This document shows, in pieces, positions 11,271-22,606 of a DNA stretch of 64,000 bases (position 1 is the first letter of the stretch; each line of letters begins with the position of its first letter). The notes beneath the pieces are model-generated. The model did no database searches. It worked only from the letters and a program-made list of their open reading frames with translations, and was not told the origin of the DNA. Made by a program: the position numbers and the translations under genes. The DNA lies in NCBI GenBank assembly GCA_949775045.1, contig OX459105.1, positions 5,180,556-5,244,555 on the forward strand, read 5' to 3'. Origin of the DNA: Metridium senile (lineage: Eukaryota; Cnidaria; Anthozoa; Actiniaria; Metridiidae).

Positions 11271-11694
11271 TTAGTATTTATAGCGGAAGTACCCTTATAG
11301 GAAACTGTAAATAATAAAGCATGCGTAGTAGCTGTTATTGCAGTTAATGCAAACGATTTTGAACAATGGATTCAAGTGGAGTATTTCAGTTTCAGTTTTT
11401 GTTTTTTCACCGAGAGCCATGTACTAGAATCCATTGTTTGAAAACATTTGTATTTAACTGTAACAACAGTTATTGAATATCTGTGATCTGGTGACGTAAT
11501 CATTTAGGTCACGCAATCTTCGAGTAAGGAGATCGATAAATTAAATGTAATTGATTATAATTATAATAATGACCGATCGGTTTACACTACTGAAAAAAAA
11601 CTATATGAATTGCTTGACAAAAATAACAAATGTTACAACATGTAATATGACCAACACAACACAAAGCAATTATAACTAAGATTAATTTATCATC

Positions 11695-11860
11695 AATTTA
11701 TATTGACTTATTGAATGAATGATTAATTAGCTGATTGATTCATTGATTGATTGACTTATTGATTGATTGATTAAATGACTTACTGACTGGATGACTGACT
11801 GACTGACTGACTGACTGACTGATTGACTGACTGATTGATTGATTGACTAATAAGTCAATT
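11695..11860. repeat. GACT/GATT tetranucleotide repeat
   Basis: Degenerate tandem tetramers GATT, GACT and GAAT, with a purer run of GACT near 11790-11822. It is a simple-sequence microsatellite with no coding meaning. Confidence 0.9.
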
Positions 11861-11957
11861 CATTGAATCCGAATCAATTGTATATATATGCCTCTATTCT
11901 AATCATTTTGCTATCAGTATTTGTTAATAACAATATACCAGTAACTTTATACCAAAA

Positions 11958-12041
11958 TAAGTCTATATTTGTAGTTTATAGATATCAATTATTAATGCTA
12001 GTAGTTTTATATCACGTGATACCTTGGGACCTCACACTGTA
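11958..12041 (+). repeat. Duplicated segment B, second copy
   Basis: It matches 4838-4920, sharing GCTAGTAGTTTTATATCACG and GACCTCACNCTG. About 380 bases of unrelated AT-rich DNA separate it from flank A at 12423. Confidence 0.85.
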
Positions 12042-12422
12042 GGACGGTGACAACATTCACATCAATTCATATTTGCTTTGTTCTATGATTTATCATGGAA
12101 TAAAACATTTATCAGTTTGATATATTTGGTCCCTAGTTATCATATCATTGTAAGCATTTATCAACTTGTATGTTTGTCAATTGTCAACAAAGTCAACATA
12201 CTTTAAAAACTAGAATGTACTAGAATGTTCTTTGTTAGTAATTCCTGGAAGACTGTGTTGTTGGAATAGTTCTGGAATATTCTGTCTTTGTATATTTCAC
12301 AGGAATCAAGAATTTTGCCATTAGTATGTAAGTTTGTTACAATAAATTATTAAAGAATAAACCTATTGTACAGATTATATAACTAGAAGCAAAGACTGTA
12401 ATCATAACTTAGTTTGATGCTC
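12042..12422. other. Unassigned DNA between duplicated segments B and A
   Basis: AT-rich, with a few internal echoes (ACTAGAATGT twice near 12210). No reading frame was recognised. It may be part of the same repeat family that carries A and B. Confidence 0.5.
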
Positions 12423-12600
12423 AGAGTGTTAAAAGCAGACAATATCATTTAAGCGATAAGTATCTTGTTTGAATCAGACTTGTTACAGTTTGTGACGTAA
12501 TGTACAAATAAATTGAGTAGTTCAGTACTTATTGCAAGGTTGTCATTATCATTTACTGTTTTTATCATTATGTTAAATACTATCGTTATCATTGTCATTA
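12423..12600. repeat. Duplicated flank A, second copy
   Basis: It is nearly identical to the window start (1-160). After about 145 bases the two diverge into different lengths of ATC-rich DNA: here a single decayed unit resembling the 41-bp repeat (ATGATAATCATCGTTA), there more than a hundred. The pair suggests that the 4.4-kb array grew after, or was lost after, duplication. Confidence 0.9.
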
Positions 12601-12699
12601 TGATAATCATCGTTACATTGTTATATCATTATTGTCATGATTATCCTTTCATTTACAGTACATTAAATTATATAATTATTGCCTGAACGACAAACAGAA

Positions 12700-12935
12700 T
12701 CATTTTCGTCACCATCTGATTATTGTTACTATTTTTAGCATCATTATCATAATCGTTACCATGATCATCATCATCGTTATCATCATAATCGTTATCATCA
12801 TCATCGTTATCATCATCATTATCGTCATTATCATTATCATCGTTATCCTTATCATAATTGTTGCCATCATCATCATCGTTATCATCATCATCATCGTTAT
12901 CATCATCGTTATCATAGTCGTTATACCATCATCAG
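12700..12935. repeat. Imperfect ATC/GTT triplet repeat
   Basis: A run of ATCATC, ATCGTT and ATTATC triplets. Apparent open frames on both strands are poly-Ile/Met/Val artefacts of the triplet repeat. Confidence 0.9.
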
Positions 12936-12965
12936 AATCCTAATCCTTATCATTGGAACAAAATG

Positions 12966-15080
12966 TGCCATAACTAGCTGTTAGACTAGTGTAGACCGCG
13001 TCGATGTTTTAAATATGTACGATAACTAGTTGTTAGACTAGTGTAGACCGCGTCGATGTTTTATGTACGATAACTAGTTGTTAGACTAGTGTAGACAGCG
13101 TCGATGTTTTATGTACGATAACTAGCTGTTAGACTAGTGTAGACCGCGTCGATGTTTTATGTACGATAACTAGCTGTTAGACTAGTGTAGACCGCGTCGA
13201 TGTTTTATGTACGATAACTAGCTGTTAGACTAGTGTAGATCGCGTCGATGTTATATGTACGATAACTAGTTGTTAGACTAGTGTAGACCGCGTCGATGTT
13301 TTATGTACGATAACTAGCTGTTAGACTAGTGTAGACCGCGTCGATGTTTTATGTACGATAACTAGCTGTTAGAGTAGTGTATATCGCGTCGATGTTATAT
13401 GTACGATAACTAGCTGTTAGACTAGTGTAGACCGCGTCGATGTTTTAAATATGTACGATAACTAGTTGTTAGACTAGTGTAGACCGCGTCGATGTTTTAT
13501 GTACGATAACTAGTTGTTAGACTAGTGTAGACCGCGTCGATGTTTTATGTACGATAACTAGCTGTTAGACTAGTGTAGATCGCGTCGATGTTTTATGTAC
13601 GATAACTAGCTGTTAGACTAGTGTAGACCGCGTCGATGTTTTATGTACGATAACTAGCTGTTAAACTATAGAAGTGTAGACTGCGTCGATGTTTTATGTA
13701 CGATAGCTAGCTGTTAGACTAGTGTAGACCGCGTCGATGTTTTATGTACAATAACTAGCTGTTAGACTAGTGTAGACTGCGTCGATGTTTTATGTACGAT
13801 AACTAGCTGTTAGACTAGTGTAGATCGCGCCGATGTTTTATGTACGATAACTAGCTGTTAGACTAGTGTAGACTGCGTCGATGTTTTATGTACAATAACT
13901 AGCTGTTAGACTAGTGTAGACCGCGTCGATGTTTTATGTACGATAACTAGCTGTTAGACTAGTGTAGACTGCGTCGATGTTTTATGTACGATAACTAGCT
14001 GTTAGACTAGTGTAGATCGCGCCGATGTTTTATGTACGATAACTAGCTGTTAGACTAGTGTAGACCGCGTCGATGTTTTATGTACGATAACTAGCTGTTA
14101 GACTAGTGTAGACCGCGTCGATGTTTTATGTACGATAACTAGCTGTTAGACTAGTGTAGATCGCGTCGATGTTTTATGTACGATAACTAGCTGTTAGACT
14201 AGTGTAGACCGCGTCGATGTTTTATGTATGATAACTAGCTGTTAGACTAGTGTAGACCGCGTCGATGTTCTATGTACGATAACTAGCTGTTAGACTAGTG
14301 TAGACCGCGTCGATGTTTTATGTACGATAACTAGCTGTTAGACTAGTGTAGATCGCGTCGATGTTTTATGTACGATAACTAGCTGTTAGACTAGTGTAGA
14401 CCGCGTCGATGTTTTATGTATGATAACTAGCTGTTAGACTAGTGTAGACCGCGTCGATGTTCTATGTACGATAACTAGCTGTTAGACTAGTGTAGATCGC
14501 GTCGATGTTTTATGTACGATAACTAGCTGTTAGACTAGTGTAGACCGCGTCGATGTTTTATGTACGATAACTAGCTGTTAGACTAGTGTAGATCGCGTCG
14601 ATGTTTTATGTACGATAACTAGCTGTTAGACTAGTGTAGACCGCGTCGATGTTTTATGTATGATAACTAGCTGTTAGACTAGTGTAGACCGCGTCGATGT
14701 TCTATGTACGATAACTAGCTGTTAGACTAGTGTAGATCGCGTCGATGTTTTATGTACGATAACTAGCTGTTAGACTAGTGTAGACCGCGTCGATGTTTTA
14801 TGTACGATAACTAGCTGTTAGACTAGTGTAGACCGCGTCGATGTTTTATGTATGATAACTAGCTGTTAGACTAGTGTAGATCGCGTCGATGTTTTATGTA
14901 TGATAACTAGCTGTTAGACTAGTGTAGATCGCGTTGATGTTTTATGTACGATAACTAGCTGTTAGACTAGTGTAGATCGCGTCGATGTTTTATGTACGAT
15001 AGCTAGCTGTTAGACTAGTGTAGACCGCGTCGATGTTATATGTACGATAACTAGCTGTTAGACTAGTGTAGATCGCGTCG
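12966..15080. repeat. 48-bp minisatellite, about 44 copies
   Basis: The unit contains TGTACGATAACTAGCTGTTA, then GACTAGTGTAGACCGCGTCG and ATGTTTTA, with a strict 48-base period. Units differ mainly at three sites (GACC/GATC/GACT before GCGTC; TAGCTG/TAGTTG; TTTTA/TTATA/TTCTA), and the variants recur in blocks between 14040 and 14900, showing multi-unit duplication. A stray partial unit sits at 15178-15211. The core resembles dispersed sequences at 43390, 53155 and 62850 and the tails of the hairpin family. Confidence 0.97.
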
Positions 15081-15456
15081 TTCTTATTAAACGTATTATA
15101 CATGCAGGGTCTCAATGCGTTTTACATACAGTTCAGTGTTACAGTTCAGTGTTTTTTTGAAAATAATAGTGTTTTATGTATGATGTTTTATGTATGATAA
15201 CTAGCTGTTAAGTAATGGTTATACACCTAATCCAAACGGATGGAGTGAATGGCAAACTGCAAAAAGACCTCTCGAATTGGCTTGGATCTGATCACAAGAC
15301 AGAGGTTCCAAGTCGAGACTGTACTTGATTATTTTATTTTTTCAAAGCCAACCTGGACTTAAAACAGTTTTCCAAGCGATTTAGGGAAAGGGATATCCAC
15401 TGTTTAATGGCATCGCCATATAGTAAAAAAGAACTTAACATTGATGAAGCTTTGCT

Positions 15457-16632
15457 CCCGGGGGGGGGGGGGGGGGGGGTCCTTTTGTTCAAGTGGTAGG
15501 GGTGATCGGCGGAGGTTTTGGAAACGACCCCTAAAAGGTACGCACAGATAAATATAACTGTTAAAGCCTTGTTGATTTCAACCCCTATAAGGTACGGCTT
15601 TGTAATGTTCTTGCCAGCCGCGCGTACTTTTAGCAACAAATTAAAGCAGGGTGAAAATGACCCTTACAGGTACGTAATCATGTTACGTAACTAAATTTTG
15701 CGCCAGGACCCTAAAAGGTACACAAAGGAAAATGGGAGCTGGGATTGGTCCTTGTTTTGACTGGGAAAATGGGATTGGATGCACTGGGACTGGGATTTAT
15801 AAATAAAAGAACAATAGAAAATGGAATTGGGAATTGTTTAAATAATAAAGGGTAATAGGACTCTATTGTTAGGGTAGAGGGATGTATTTTGTGTGTTTGT
15901 AAATGAATTGTGATATGAGCTCATATGTGGTCTAATACACGAATAGATCGATATAGTGTAATGGTAAACCCAGTTTAACATAACTCATCAGGGGCTAAGA
16001 TGTTAAACTGTTGTCATTATGGTAGATGACAAACGTGTTTCATACTCCAAGGCCTTAGAGCTTAACCCTACACGCGGTTACCATAGATGTATACGTGTAT
16101 TAGATGAGTGAAAGTGGTTGTAATTGTGTCAGGGAAATGTAAGTTGAATGAAAAAAACCTAGGGGCTAAAAAACTTGACCGTGTAAATCTACAATAAAAA
16201 AGTACGAAATTATGCAAAAAACAGCCTAGACAGTTGTGAATGATAATAGAAATCTATGCATAGTTGGAAACAGACTAAGAAAAACATACCTGGTTTCATA
16301 AACGGCTTTATAGAGTAAGCGCTGGTGGGCAAATGTCCTGAAGACAACATTTTGATATCCAGCAGAAAAACCGGTAAAAATTATACGCAATACGATTTAA
16401 AAAATAAAATACGCGCGAGAATATTTTGAAAAAGAATTTAATAACGGACATCAGCTGATGAAAAATATACGATAACCGTAAGAGCAAAACGGATGGGATT
16501 ATTTGATTTTTGACTGAGATTTGGTCCAAATGTAAACTGGGAAATGGGATTCGGACCCCTCCCCCCTTCAGGACTCTCTAAAAGGTATGCCAATCACTCC
16601 TACCACTTGGTCAAAGGGAGTACACCCCCGGG
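15457..16632. mobile_element. CCCGGGGG-family inverted-repeat element with internal insert
   Basis: The left end is CCCG followed by a G run to 15479, then CAAGTGGTAGGGGTGATCGG. The right end carries the inverse, AATCACTCCTACCACTTGG, then GGGAGTACACCCCCGGG, ending at 16632. ACCCCTAAAAGGTACGC phrases fill the first 280 bases, as in the 246-bp copy at 47959. The middle (about 15730-16545) is foreign to that copy, with GGGATTGG-type phrases, and is probably a later insertion. Open frames inside are short and unrecognised. Confidence 0.75.
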
Positions 16633-16829
16633 CTGTGCTTAGCAATCCAGTAGTGAAAAAACACGTAACGATTTGACATATTAACTGATTTCACTTACCA
16701 TTATTCTATTTTATTTTGCTTGTATCTCATTCACATACAAAGTATACTATTTTTTAGAATGGTTTTCATAAATACGCCGAAGTAATGGTTGCTCAAATAT
16801 TTCAATAAATCGATTGATCTAAGGCTATT

Positions 16830-17262
16830 CAGTCCGTTTGAGCAAATACAGCTAGCACTCGTTTCGCAGTGAGTAACTGTGGATGCATCGATTCCGACAG
16901 ATTTACCCATTTATTTGAGTAACCACTACTCAGTCGTTTTTGCAGTGAGTAACTGTGGATGCGTTATTTGAGTAACCACTACTCATTCGTTTTTGCAGTG
17001 AGTAACTGTGTATGCATCGATTTATTCAGTTATTTAATTAACCACAACTCAATCGTTTTTGCAGTGAGTAACTATGGATGCATCGATTTACTCAGTTATT
17101 TAAGTAACCACAAACTCAGTCGTTTTTGCAGTGAATAACTGCGAATGCATCGATTTACTCAACTATTAGAGTAACCACTACTCATTCGTTTTTGCAGTGA
17201 GTAAATATGGATGCATCGATTTATTCAGTTATTTGAGTAACCACTACTTAGTCGTTTTACAA
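16830..17262 (+). repeat. 65-bp tandem repeat, about 6 copies
   Basis: Each unit contains ACTCAGTCGTTTTTGCAGTG, then AGTAACTGTGGATGCATCGA, then a TTATTTGAGTAACCACTACT phrase. The same unit occurs in reverse at 40556-40895. Its CTCAGTCGTTTTTGCAGTG part matches the terminal inverted repeat of the element at 34052-34337. The array ends about 60 bases from the GPCR stop codon and so lies at the 3' flank of that gene. Confidence 0.93.
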
Positions 17263-17309
17263 TTTATTCGTCTATTTGTTACGCTTTTTTTCTAATGAAA
17301 ACCACGTAT

Positions 17310-17315
17310 TTTATT
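17310..17315 (-). promoter_or_regulatory. Possible poly(A) signal of the GPCR gene
   Basis: AATAAA on the minus strand lies nine bases past the TAG stop (17324-17326). A second one at 17263-17268 is the more typical choice by distance. AT-rich sequence makes chance occurrence possible. Confidence 0.4.
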
Positions 17316-17323
17316 TTTTGTTG

Positions 17324-19222
17324 CTAGACCACTGTCTCTCTAACTGACTCAAGTAGCAAGAACATATTACGATCAAATTTCCGAGTGTGGATGATAGCAC
17401 CAGAAGGGCTGGAAACTACATCCGGGATGTCTTCGTCTCCGCCTTTGCAGTTCGTTTCCTTCGGTGGGTTGTCCTGTCGCTCGAAAAATGTCTCAACTGG
17501 ATCATAGTGGAAAGCAATTACAGGATCTTTCTCACAAAAAGTATTGTTTACTTGTACATTTGATAATATTTGTTCGTTTGGATGATATAAATCGTTTTTT
17601 CGGTGCATTGTTCCATCGATTGTCGGGTCCCATTCAAGCGAAGTAGTGAAGTTATTCAAGTCTTCAATTGTCGTTTGACAGTTGATGTGGTTGCTTGAGT
17701 TGTTTGGTGTTGCACTGGATTCAGTCGATGACTGACTGCATAATAAACACTGCTTCATTTCACTGTCCGAGCTACAGTGTTCGTAATTCTTCTTATAAAT
17801 AGTTCTCTTCTCATTAGCACTGTTGCTTGTTTTCGGTTCTATGTCAAGCATAACAGGCGGCATTGTTTCTTTTTCTTCAGGAGAAGAAAGGAGTTTAACA
17901 GTTTCTTCGACTGTAGGAGATGGTTTCTCCGTTTGAATCACCGTACTCTCTTTCTCTTGTTTATCCATTAAACTAACTAAACAATCGGTTACTAGCTCAC
18001 ATGAGTTATTATTGACATGTCCGTTTGGTTTGCTACCTTTTCTCGATCCGACATCCGTAGTCCTTGCGTGTCCATTCCGGCTTGTTTTCCTTTGCAAGAG
18101 CCCTGCGCCCCAACTTGCTCGCGAAGAACTGCTGGATTTTCTCCGCCATTTTCGACCATATTCAAGAACTGCATCTCCCTTATTATTATCATGGCGGTAG
18201 ACTGCTAAACGAAATCTGCGACTTCTGGAAAAGTCGGATTGGGATTCCTCCATAGTGTCCTTTCCGAACTGGCATTTGAAGAAGTTTTTGAAGACCGCTT
18301 TGAACTCTTTATTGAGCCCGTAAGCGATGGGATTGAAGGCGCTGTTCGCCATCGTAAAGACATAAGCAAAACGAAGGATGTATACCCGGTATTTAAACTC
18401 GCTTAAATTACCGTACAGGCCGAGTAGGTAGACAATATGCTGCGGTAGCATACACGTTGCATAGAGTAATACTAATGCTATTAACATATTTGTAATTTTG
18501 GAAGATTGGCGAAGCCTCTGCCTTACAGCCGTTGCTAAAACTTTGGACGTTTTTTCCAGCAGTTGTAGTGAATTTTGACGAAGTTTAACAGCTATTAAAA
18601 TCGCTAGCACTAGAATGATCCCTAACGGGAGAATGTACTGTATCACGAAGATGGATATCCAGTAGATTACGCTATACGGTCCTTCTGGCCACGTCTCATC
18701 ACAGTAGACACGGCCTGGTACGGGTGATATGGTACCAGCTACGAACACCAATGGTAAGGCAACGATGAACGAAATCGCCCATATGGAAAATAGAATCAAA
18801 CGGATAGACTTTGAACTTAATTTTGGTTTCATAGGATAAGCGATAGCCCGATATCTATCGCTTGTAATAGCCAGTAACGTCGCTATAGAAGCGGACAGAC
18901 AGACAGGGATAAGTATGTAAGCGAATTGACAAGCGAAGTTTCCAAGCGGCCAGTTGTGATTGTTCTCAAAAGCAGCCATTTGGGTTGGGATGTATATAAG
19001 TACAATCATTAAGTCTGACATTGCGAGATTAAATGTGAAGATATTATTGCTCGTGCGCATTCGTTTGCGTCGTACGATTGCCGAGCACACGACTAGGTTA
19101 CCTATCGAACCAACTAGAAAGACGCTGATGAAAATTAGCCGTAAAACCCAGCGAAATGGCTCTGGTTCTAGGTAATCTGCAACTTGTATCAAAGTATCGT
19201 TAGTGTTATTTGAGGTATTCAT
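17324..19222 (-). CDS. Class A (rhodopsin-like) GPCR, probable neuropeptide receptor
   Basis: The 632-residue, single-exon product has seven hydrophobic segments and the class A landmarks. These are N42 in TM1 (GNLVV), D70 in TM2 (LAMSD), C98 paired with C174 of loop 2, DRY at 122-124, P199 in TM5 (QYILPL), P260 in TM6, and NPIAY at 297-301. Three N-glycosylation sequons (N2, N5, N8) lie in the short N terminus, and C317 after helix 8 could be palmitoylated. The WPLG before C98 and the QYILPL segment are typical of peptide-receptor (beta group) members, but the ligand cannot be named. Two things are odd: TM6 reads TCMLP, lacking the usual tryptophan before the proline, and the cytoplasmic tail exceeds 310 residues, with a basic/serine cluster at 360-370. 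It would sit in the plasma membrane and signal through G proteins. Confidence 0.93.
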   Translation of the reverse strand: MNTSNNTNDTLIQVADYLEPEPFRWVLRLIFISVFLVGSIGNLVVCSAIVRRKRMRTSNNIFTFNLAMSDLMIVLIYIPTQMAAFENNHNWPLGNFACQFAYILIPVCLSASIATLLAITSDRYRAIAYPMKPKLSSKSIRLILFSIWAISFIVALPLVFVAGTISPVPGRVYCDETWPEGPYSVIYWISIFVIQYILPLGIILVLAILIAVKLRQNSLQLLEKTSKVLATAVRQRLRQSSKITNMLIALVLLYATCMLPQHIVYLLGLYGNLSEFKYRVYILRFAYVFTMANSAFNPIAYGLNKEFKAVFKNFFKCQFGKDTMEESQSDFSRSRRFRLAVYRHDNNKGDAVLEYGRKWRRKSSSSSRASWGAGLLQRKTSRNGHARTTDVGSRKGSKPNGHVNNNSCELVTDCLVSLMDKQEKESTVIQTEKPSPTVEETVKLLSSPEEKETMPPVMLDIEPKTSNSANEKRTIYKKNYEHCSSDSEMKQCLLCSQSSTESSATPNNSSNHINCQTTIEDLNNFTTSLEWDPTIDGTMHRKNDLYHPNEQILSNVQVNNTFCEKDPVIAFHYDPVETFFERQDNPPKETNCKGGDEDIPDVVSSPSGAIIHTRKFDRNMFLLLESVRETVV

Positions 19223-19540
19223 ATTTTGCGTTGAGTTTCGGTGAGATTATTGAACTCGTGCTGCGATTTTCCAGGTTTTTCTGGTTGAAACCTTGTTGGA
19301 AATCTCGTTGATTTTATTACCTCGATATTGTGATTTATTTTCGATGAAGTCGTGTTGCAAAATCTGACGGTAGTTTTTCTTGAAGCGTTCTTGATGAAAC
19401 CGTTTGTAGTTTTTTCGATTCCCTTGTATTGTGATTTTTGCTGATTTGTATTGTCTTTTTGTTGCAATTTGTTGAATGCGTTCTTGAAACGATTTCGATT
19501 TCTTGATGTATTCTTGCTATTCCTCAACTTTCTGATGCAA

Positions 19541-19860
19541 GTTTTGCTGATTTTTCTCGAATTCGTGGCTAGATTTTTGCTGCCTTTTCTTGACGCAATA
19601 TATCTATGACCAGTTTCTGCGGTTTTCCTGAGTTTGTATTTGTAGTTTTGTTGATTTTTCTCGAATTCGTGACTAGATTTTTGCTGCGTTTTCTTGACGC
19701 AATAGATCTGAGGTTTTCTTCAGTTTGTATTAGTAGTTTTGCTGATTTTTCTCGCATTCGTGGCTAGATTTTTGCTATATTTTCTTGATGATCACAGACT
19801 GCGGTTTTCTTCAGTTCGTATTAGGAGTTTTGATGATTTTCTAGATCCGTGGCTGATGCG
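19541..19860. repeat. 91-104 bp tandem repeat, about 3.5 copies
   Basis: Units share TGATTTTTCTCGAATTCGTG and GCTAGATTTTTGCTG. Copies start near 19541, 19645, 19736 and 19827. It lies 320 bases upstream of the GPCR start codon, in its presumed 5' flank. A related, looser phrase continues toward 19250. Confidence 0.85.
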
Positions 19861-20194
19861 ATTTCGTTGATTTTCTTCATCTTGTCATGATTTGAGTCTC
19901 TTGGCGGTGTTTGTTAGATCTACTATAAAGCCTCAATCGGTGGTTTGAAGATCAATAGGTTGTATGTCTTGTCATATCCGATTGGCTTTCCTTCTTATGG
20001 TTAGCACATTCACCTATGAATAGAAAAATATATCAAAATTTTGGAATTGATATTTTGATTTGACGAGATTTATGGCATTGTTTACACTTGTGCCAAATGA
20101 AGAGCTCGCTTCTCATCTTAAACGTGACCTCGCTAAAACCATGGATAAAATCACTGCAAAAAGATCTAAACAGCTTTCAAATTACATTATTTAA
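19861..20194. other. No gene or repeat recognised
   Basis: AT-rich upstream DNA of the GPCR gene with only short open frames. No promoter motif could be assigned. Confidence 0.5.
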
Positions 20195-20520
20195 GCCTTT
20201 TTGGAATTTGCACTTTTTACGTTGTTGAAAAGTTGCTTTTTTAAAATATTTTAAACAAATTCAAAATATCTATATAAAAATGTTTTACATTAAGATCGAC
20301 TTTTTTGGAATTTCCACTTTCTACGTTGTTGAAAAGTTGCTTTTCTTTTCCTTATTTAATTTGAAATATTTTAAACATATTTTACATCATTATGATCGAC
20401 TTTTTTGGAATTTCCAATTTCTATGTTGTAAAAAAGTGACTTTTTCCATTCTTAATTGTTATATTTTAAACAAATTAAAAATATTTCTTTGAAAATGTTT
20501 TAAACATATATTTTTCAAAC
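20195..20520. repeat. About 100-bp tandem repeat, 3 copies
   Basis: TTTTTTGGAATTTNCACTTT, then TACGTTGTTGAAAAGTTGC and a TTTTAAACA phrase recur at about 20197, 20300 and 20399. The third copy is more diverged. Confidence 0.8.
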
Positions 20521-22500
20521 GCTGTCGACTTGAAAGGAAATGTTTGGAAAGTAATATCTTGAATAAAACTATTTTTAATAAAATATTGAGTTCTAAGATT
20601 ATAACTAATTTAATAACAAAAATAGAGATATATCAGTTCTCAATAAAAACGACATTTATCTCCACTTTTAGAGTGATTTTCGTGCTATTTGCTTTGAAGA
20701 AAATATATTAATTGAAAACTGAAAATGATAGAAAAATCGAAAAATATCTTAAATGAAAACCGAAAACAATAGAACTAAATCGGAAAATGTCTTCCCATTA
20801 TTCTATTTTTTCTATTCTTTTCATGTTATGCGATATTTTTTCTATTGTTGTTAAAAAGCAGCTACAATGTACTTTGTACCTTTGTAAAGAAAGACAAACT
20901 CCAACAATGTTATGGCGTATTTAGTGTGGATGAACAGCGAAGACTCAAGAGCTCAGGCTATTGAAGTACTCGAATTTTTTTTATCGCTCAAAATCCATGG
21001 GATTTAATCACAATAGCTACCAAATCTCAACATCGTAATATCCCAACGTCAGAGCTTCTGCTTTTTGTAAAGAGGAAAGTTTTTGAGCGCCAATTTTTCT
21101 CGTTTTGAAGTAAAATGGTCACAGCTTTACTGGTTAGTTACAACTAAAGTTTATTTTGCTGTTTCTACCTCAAACAATTTTAACCGCCTAATTTGTCGTA
21201 TCAACACTCACTTCTTACTCAATAAAAGGCAGATACTTATAATCAAACATTCTCATTTAATAACAGCCTCAAAAAGGCGGCGTAAAAGCGCTCAAAGATT
21301 TTTCAATATGACTTTTGAAAGACGGAAAATTTGCTATTCACAGGAAACCTTTGAAGTTCTTGCAAAGCGCGCAAGAAAATTTACTAGAGCAACTTTCCTT
21401 GAGCCAAATCCCTAGTTTCATTTTAAATTGTTGTTTTTTACTAATTAGATGTACTATTTTAAACCAATCCATGGTTTCTGATTCTCAAAAGAGTAATTAG
21501 GTGTTTGGATATAATCCCGAAGATTAAACAATTCAAATTTTGGCTTTTCAGTTCTCGCAACTGCATTCGCCAAACATATTTCATCGAAGTTGCCCTGTAG
21601 AATTACATAAACGAAAATTCTTCCAAAGTTTCCTCAATTTCTAAGTTTCTTTTGAAGTTTTTGAAGTTTTCGTGATTTGTTCTCGAGCTAGTGCAAATTC
21701 TCTTGAAAGATAGATAGTATTAAGATACATTGATTTTAATTCAACTATTCGCGCGTGATCGGCTTTTATAAAGTGAAGTAGTGTTTACCATATTTGAGAT
21801 CTCATTTCCGAATTTTGTCAACACTTTTTCACGTAATTGTAAACTTTGAATAAAAGACGAGCATTTGTATTTCAAATAGTATTAAAAGAAGCAGCATCTT
21901 TATTTAAAATTATTTTAACAAATTAGGCAAAATTAAGCTAAAAAATTAGAGAATTAAAAACATATTACCAAAAAAATTGTAATTTAAGTAATAATATATG
22001 TTAATTAATTGTTCAAAATTTAAAAGACAAAACTCAAATATTCGATATATTAGAAGTATAGATATTACTGATTCCTTTTGAAATATTTAAAAAAACGTTC
22101 AAAAATCTTCATATGTATAAAAATACTGACATTTCAAATAGATGCTGAAATTGTGGCAAAATATTCAATAAATAGCTTAAGTAGAATATAAAGAAATATT
22201 GCTAAGGCAGTCGTACAAAATTTGTAAACAACTAAATTTTGTAAATGCAAACTTCCAATTATAAATATTATCTAATTTAAAGTACTGTGTTAATTTACAT
22301 AACTTAAGCAATACTTATTTTGAATTCTGAAAGCAGGAGTTGTTGTAGTTTGTAAAGATATTGTTTTATGTAGTCACACAACTTGCCATCTTTCTAAATT
22401 GAATTATAATTTGAAAAAAGAACAATGCAATTTACATCTGTTATGGTAATGAAATCTAAAAAAAACTCGGAAATACTTAGTAGAATTGTAAAAAAGTACT
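20521..22500. other. AT-rich DNA, no gene recognised
   Basis: The longest open frame is 110 codons at 21083-21415 on the plus strand; its translation (basic, no domain recognised) does not resemble any family I know. No strong repeats were seen. Undetected small exons cannot be excluded. Confidence 0.5.
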
Positions 22501-22564
22501 TTAATCCTTGCCTTCCTTCCTTCCTTTCTTATTCTTATTCTGTGTCATCATCATTGTTGCCATT

Positions 22565-22567
22565 TGA

Positions 22568-22606
<39 letters not shown>

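Noticed and set aside
15334..15639. 101-codon minus-strand frame with a Pro run
   Set aside because: It lies across the terminus of the CCCGGGGG-family element, and the Pro run is the poly-G tract.
21083..21415. 110-codon plus-strand frame
   Set aside because: No recognisable domain, start context or neighbouring exon; expected by chance in this length of DNA.
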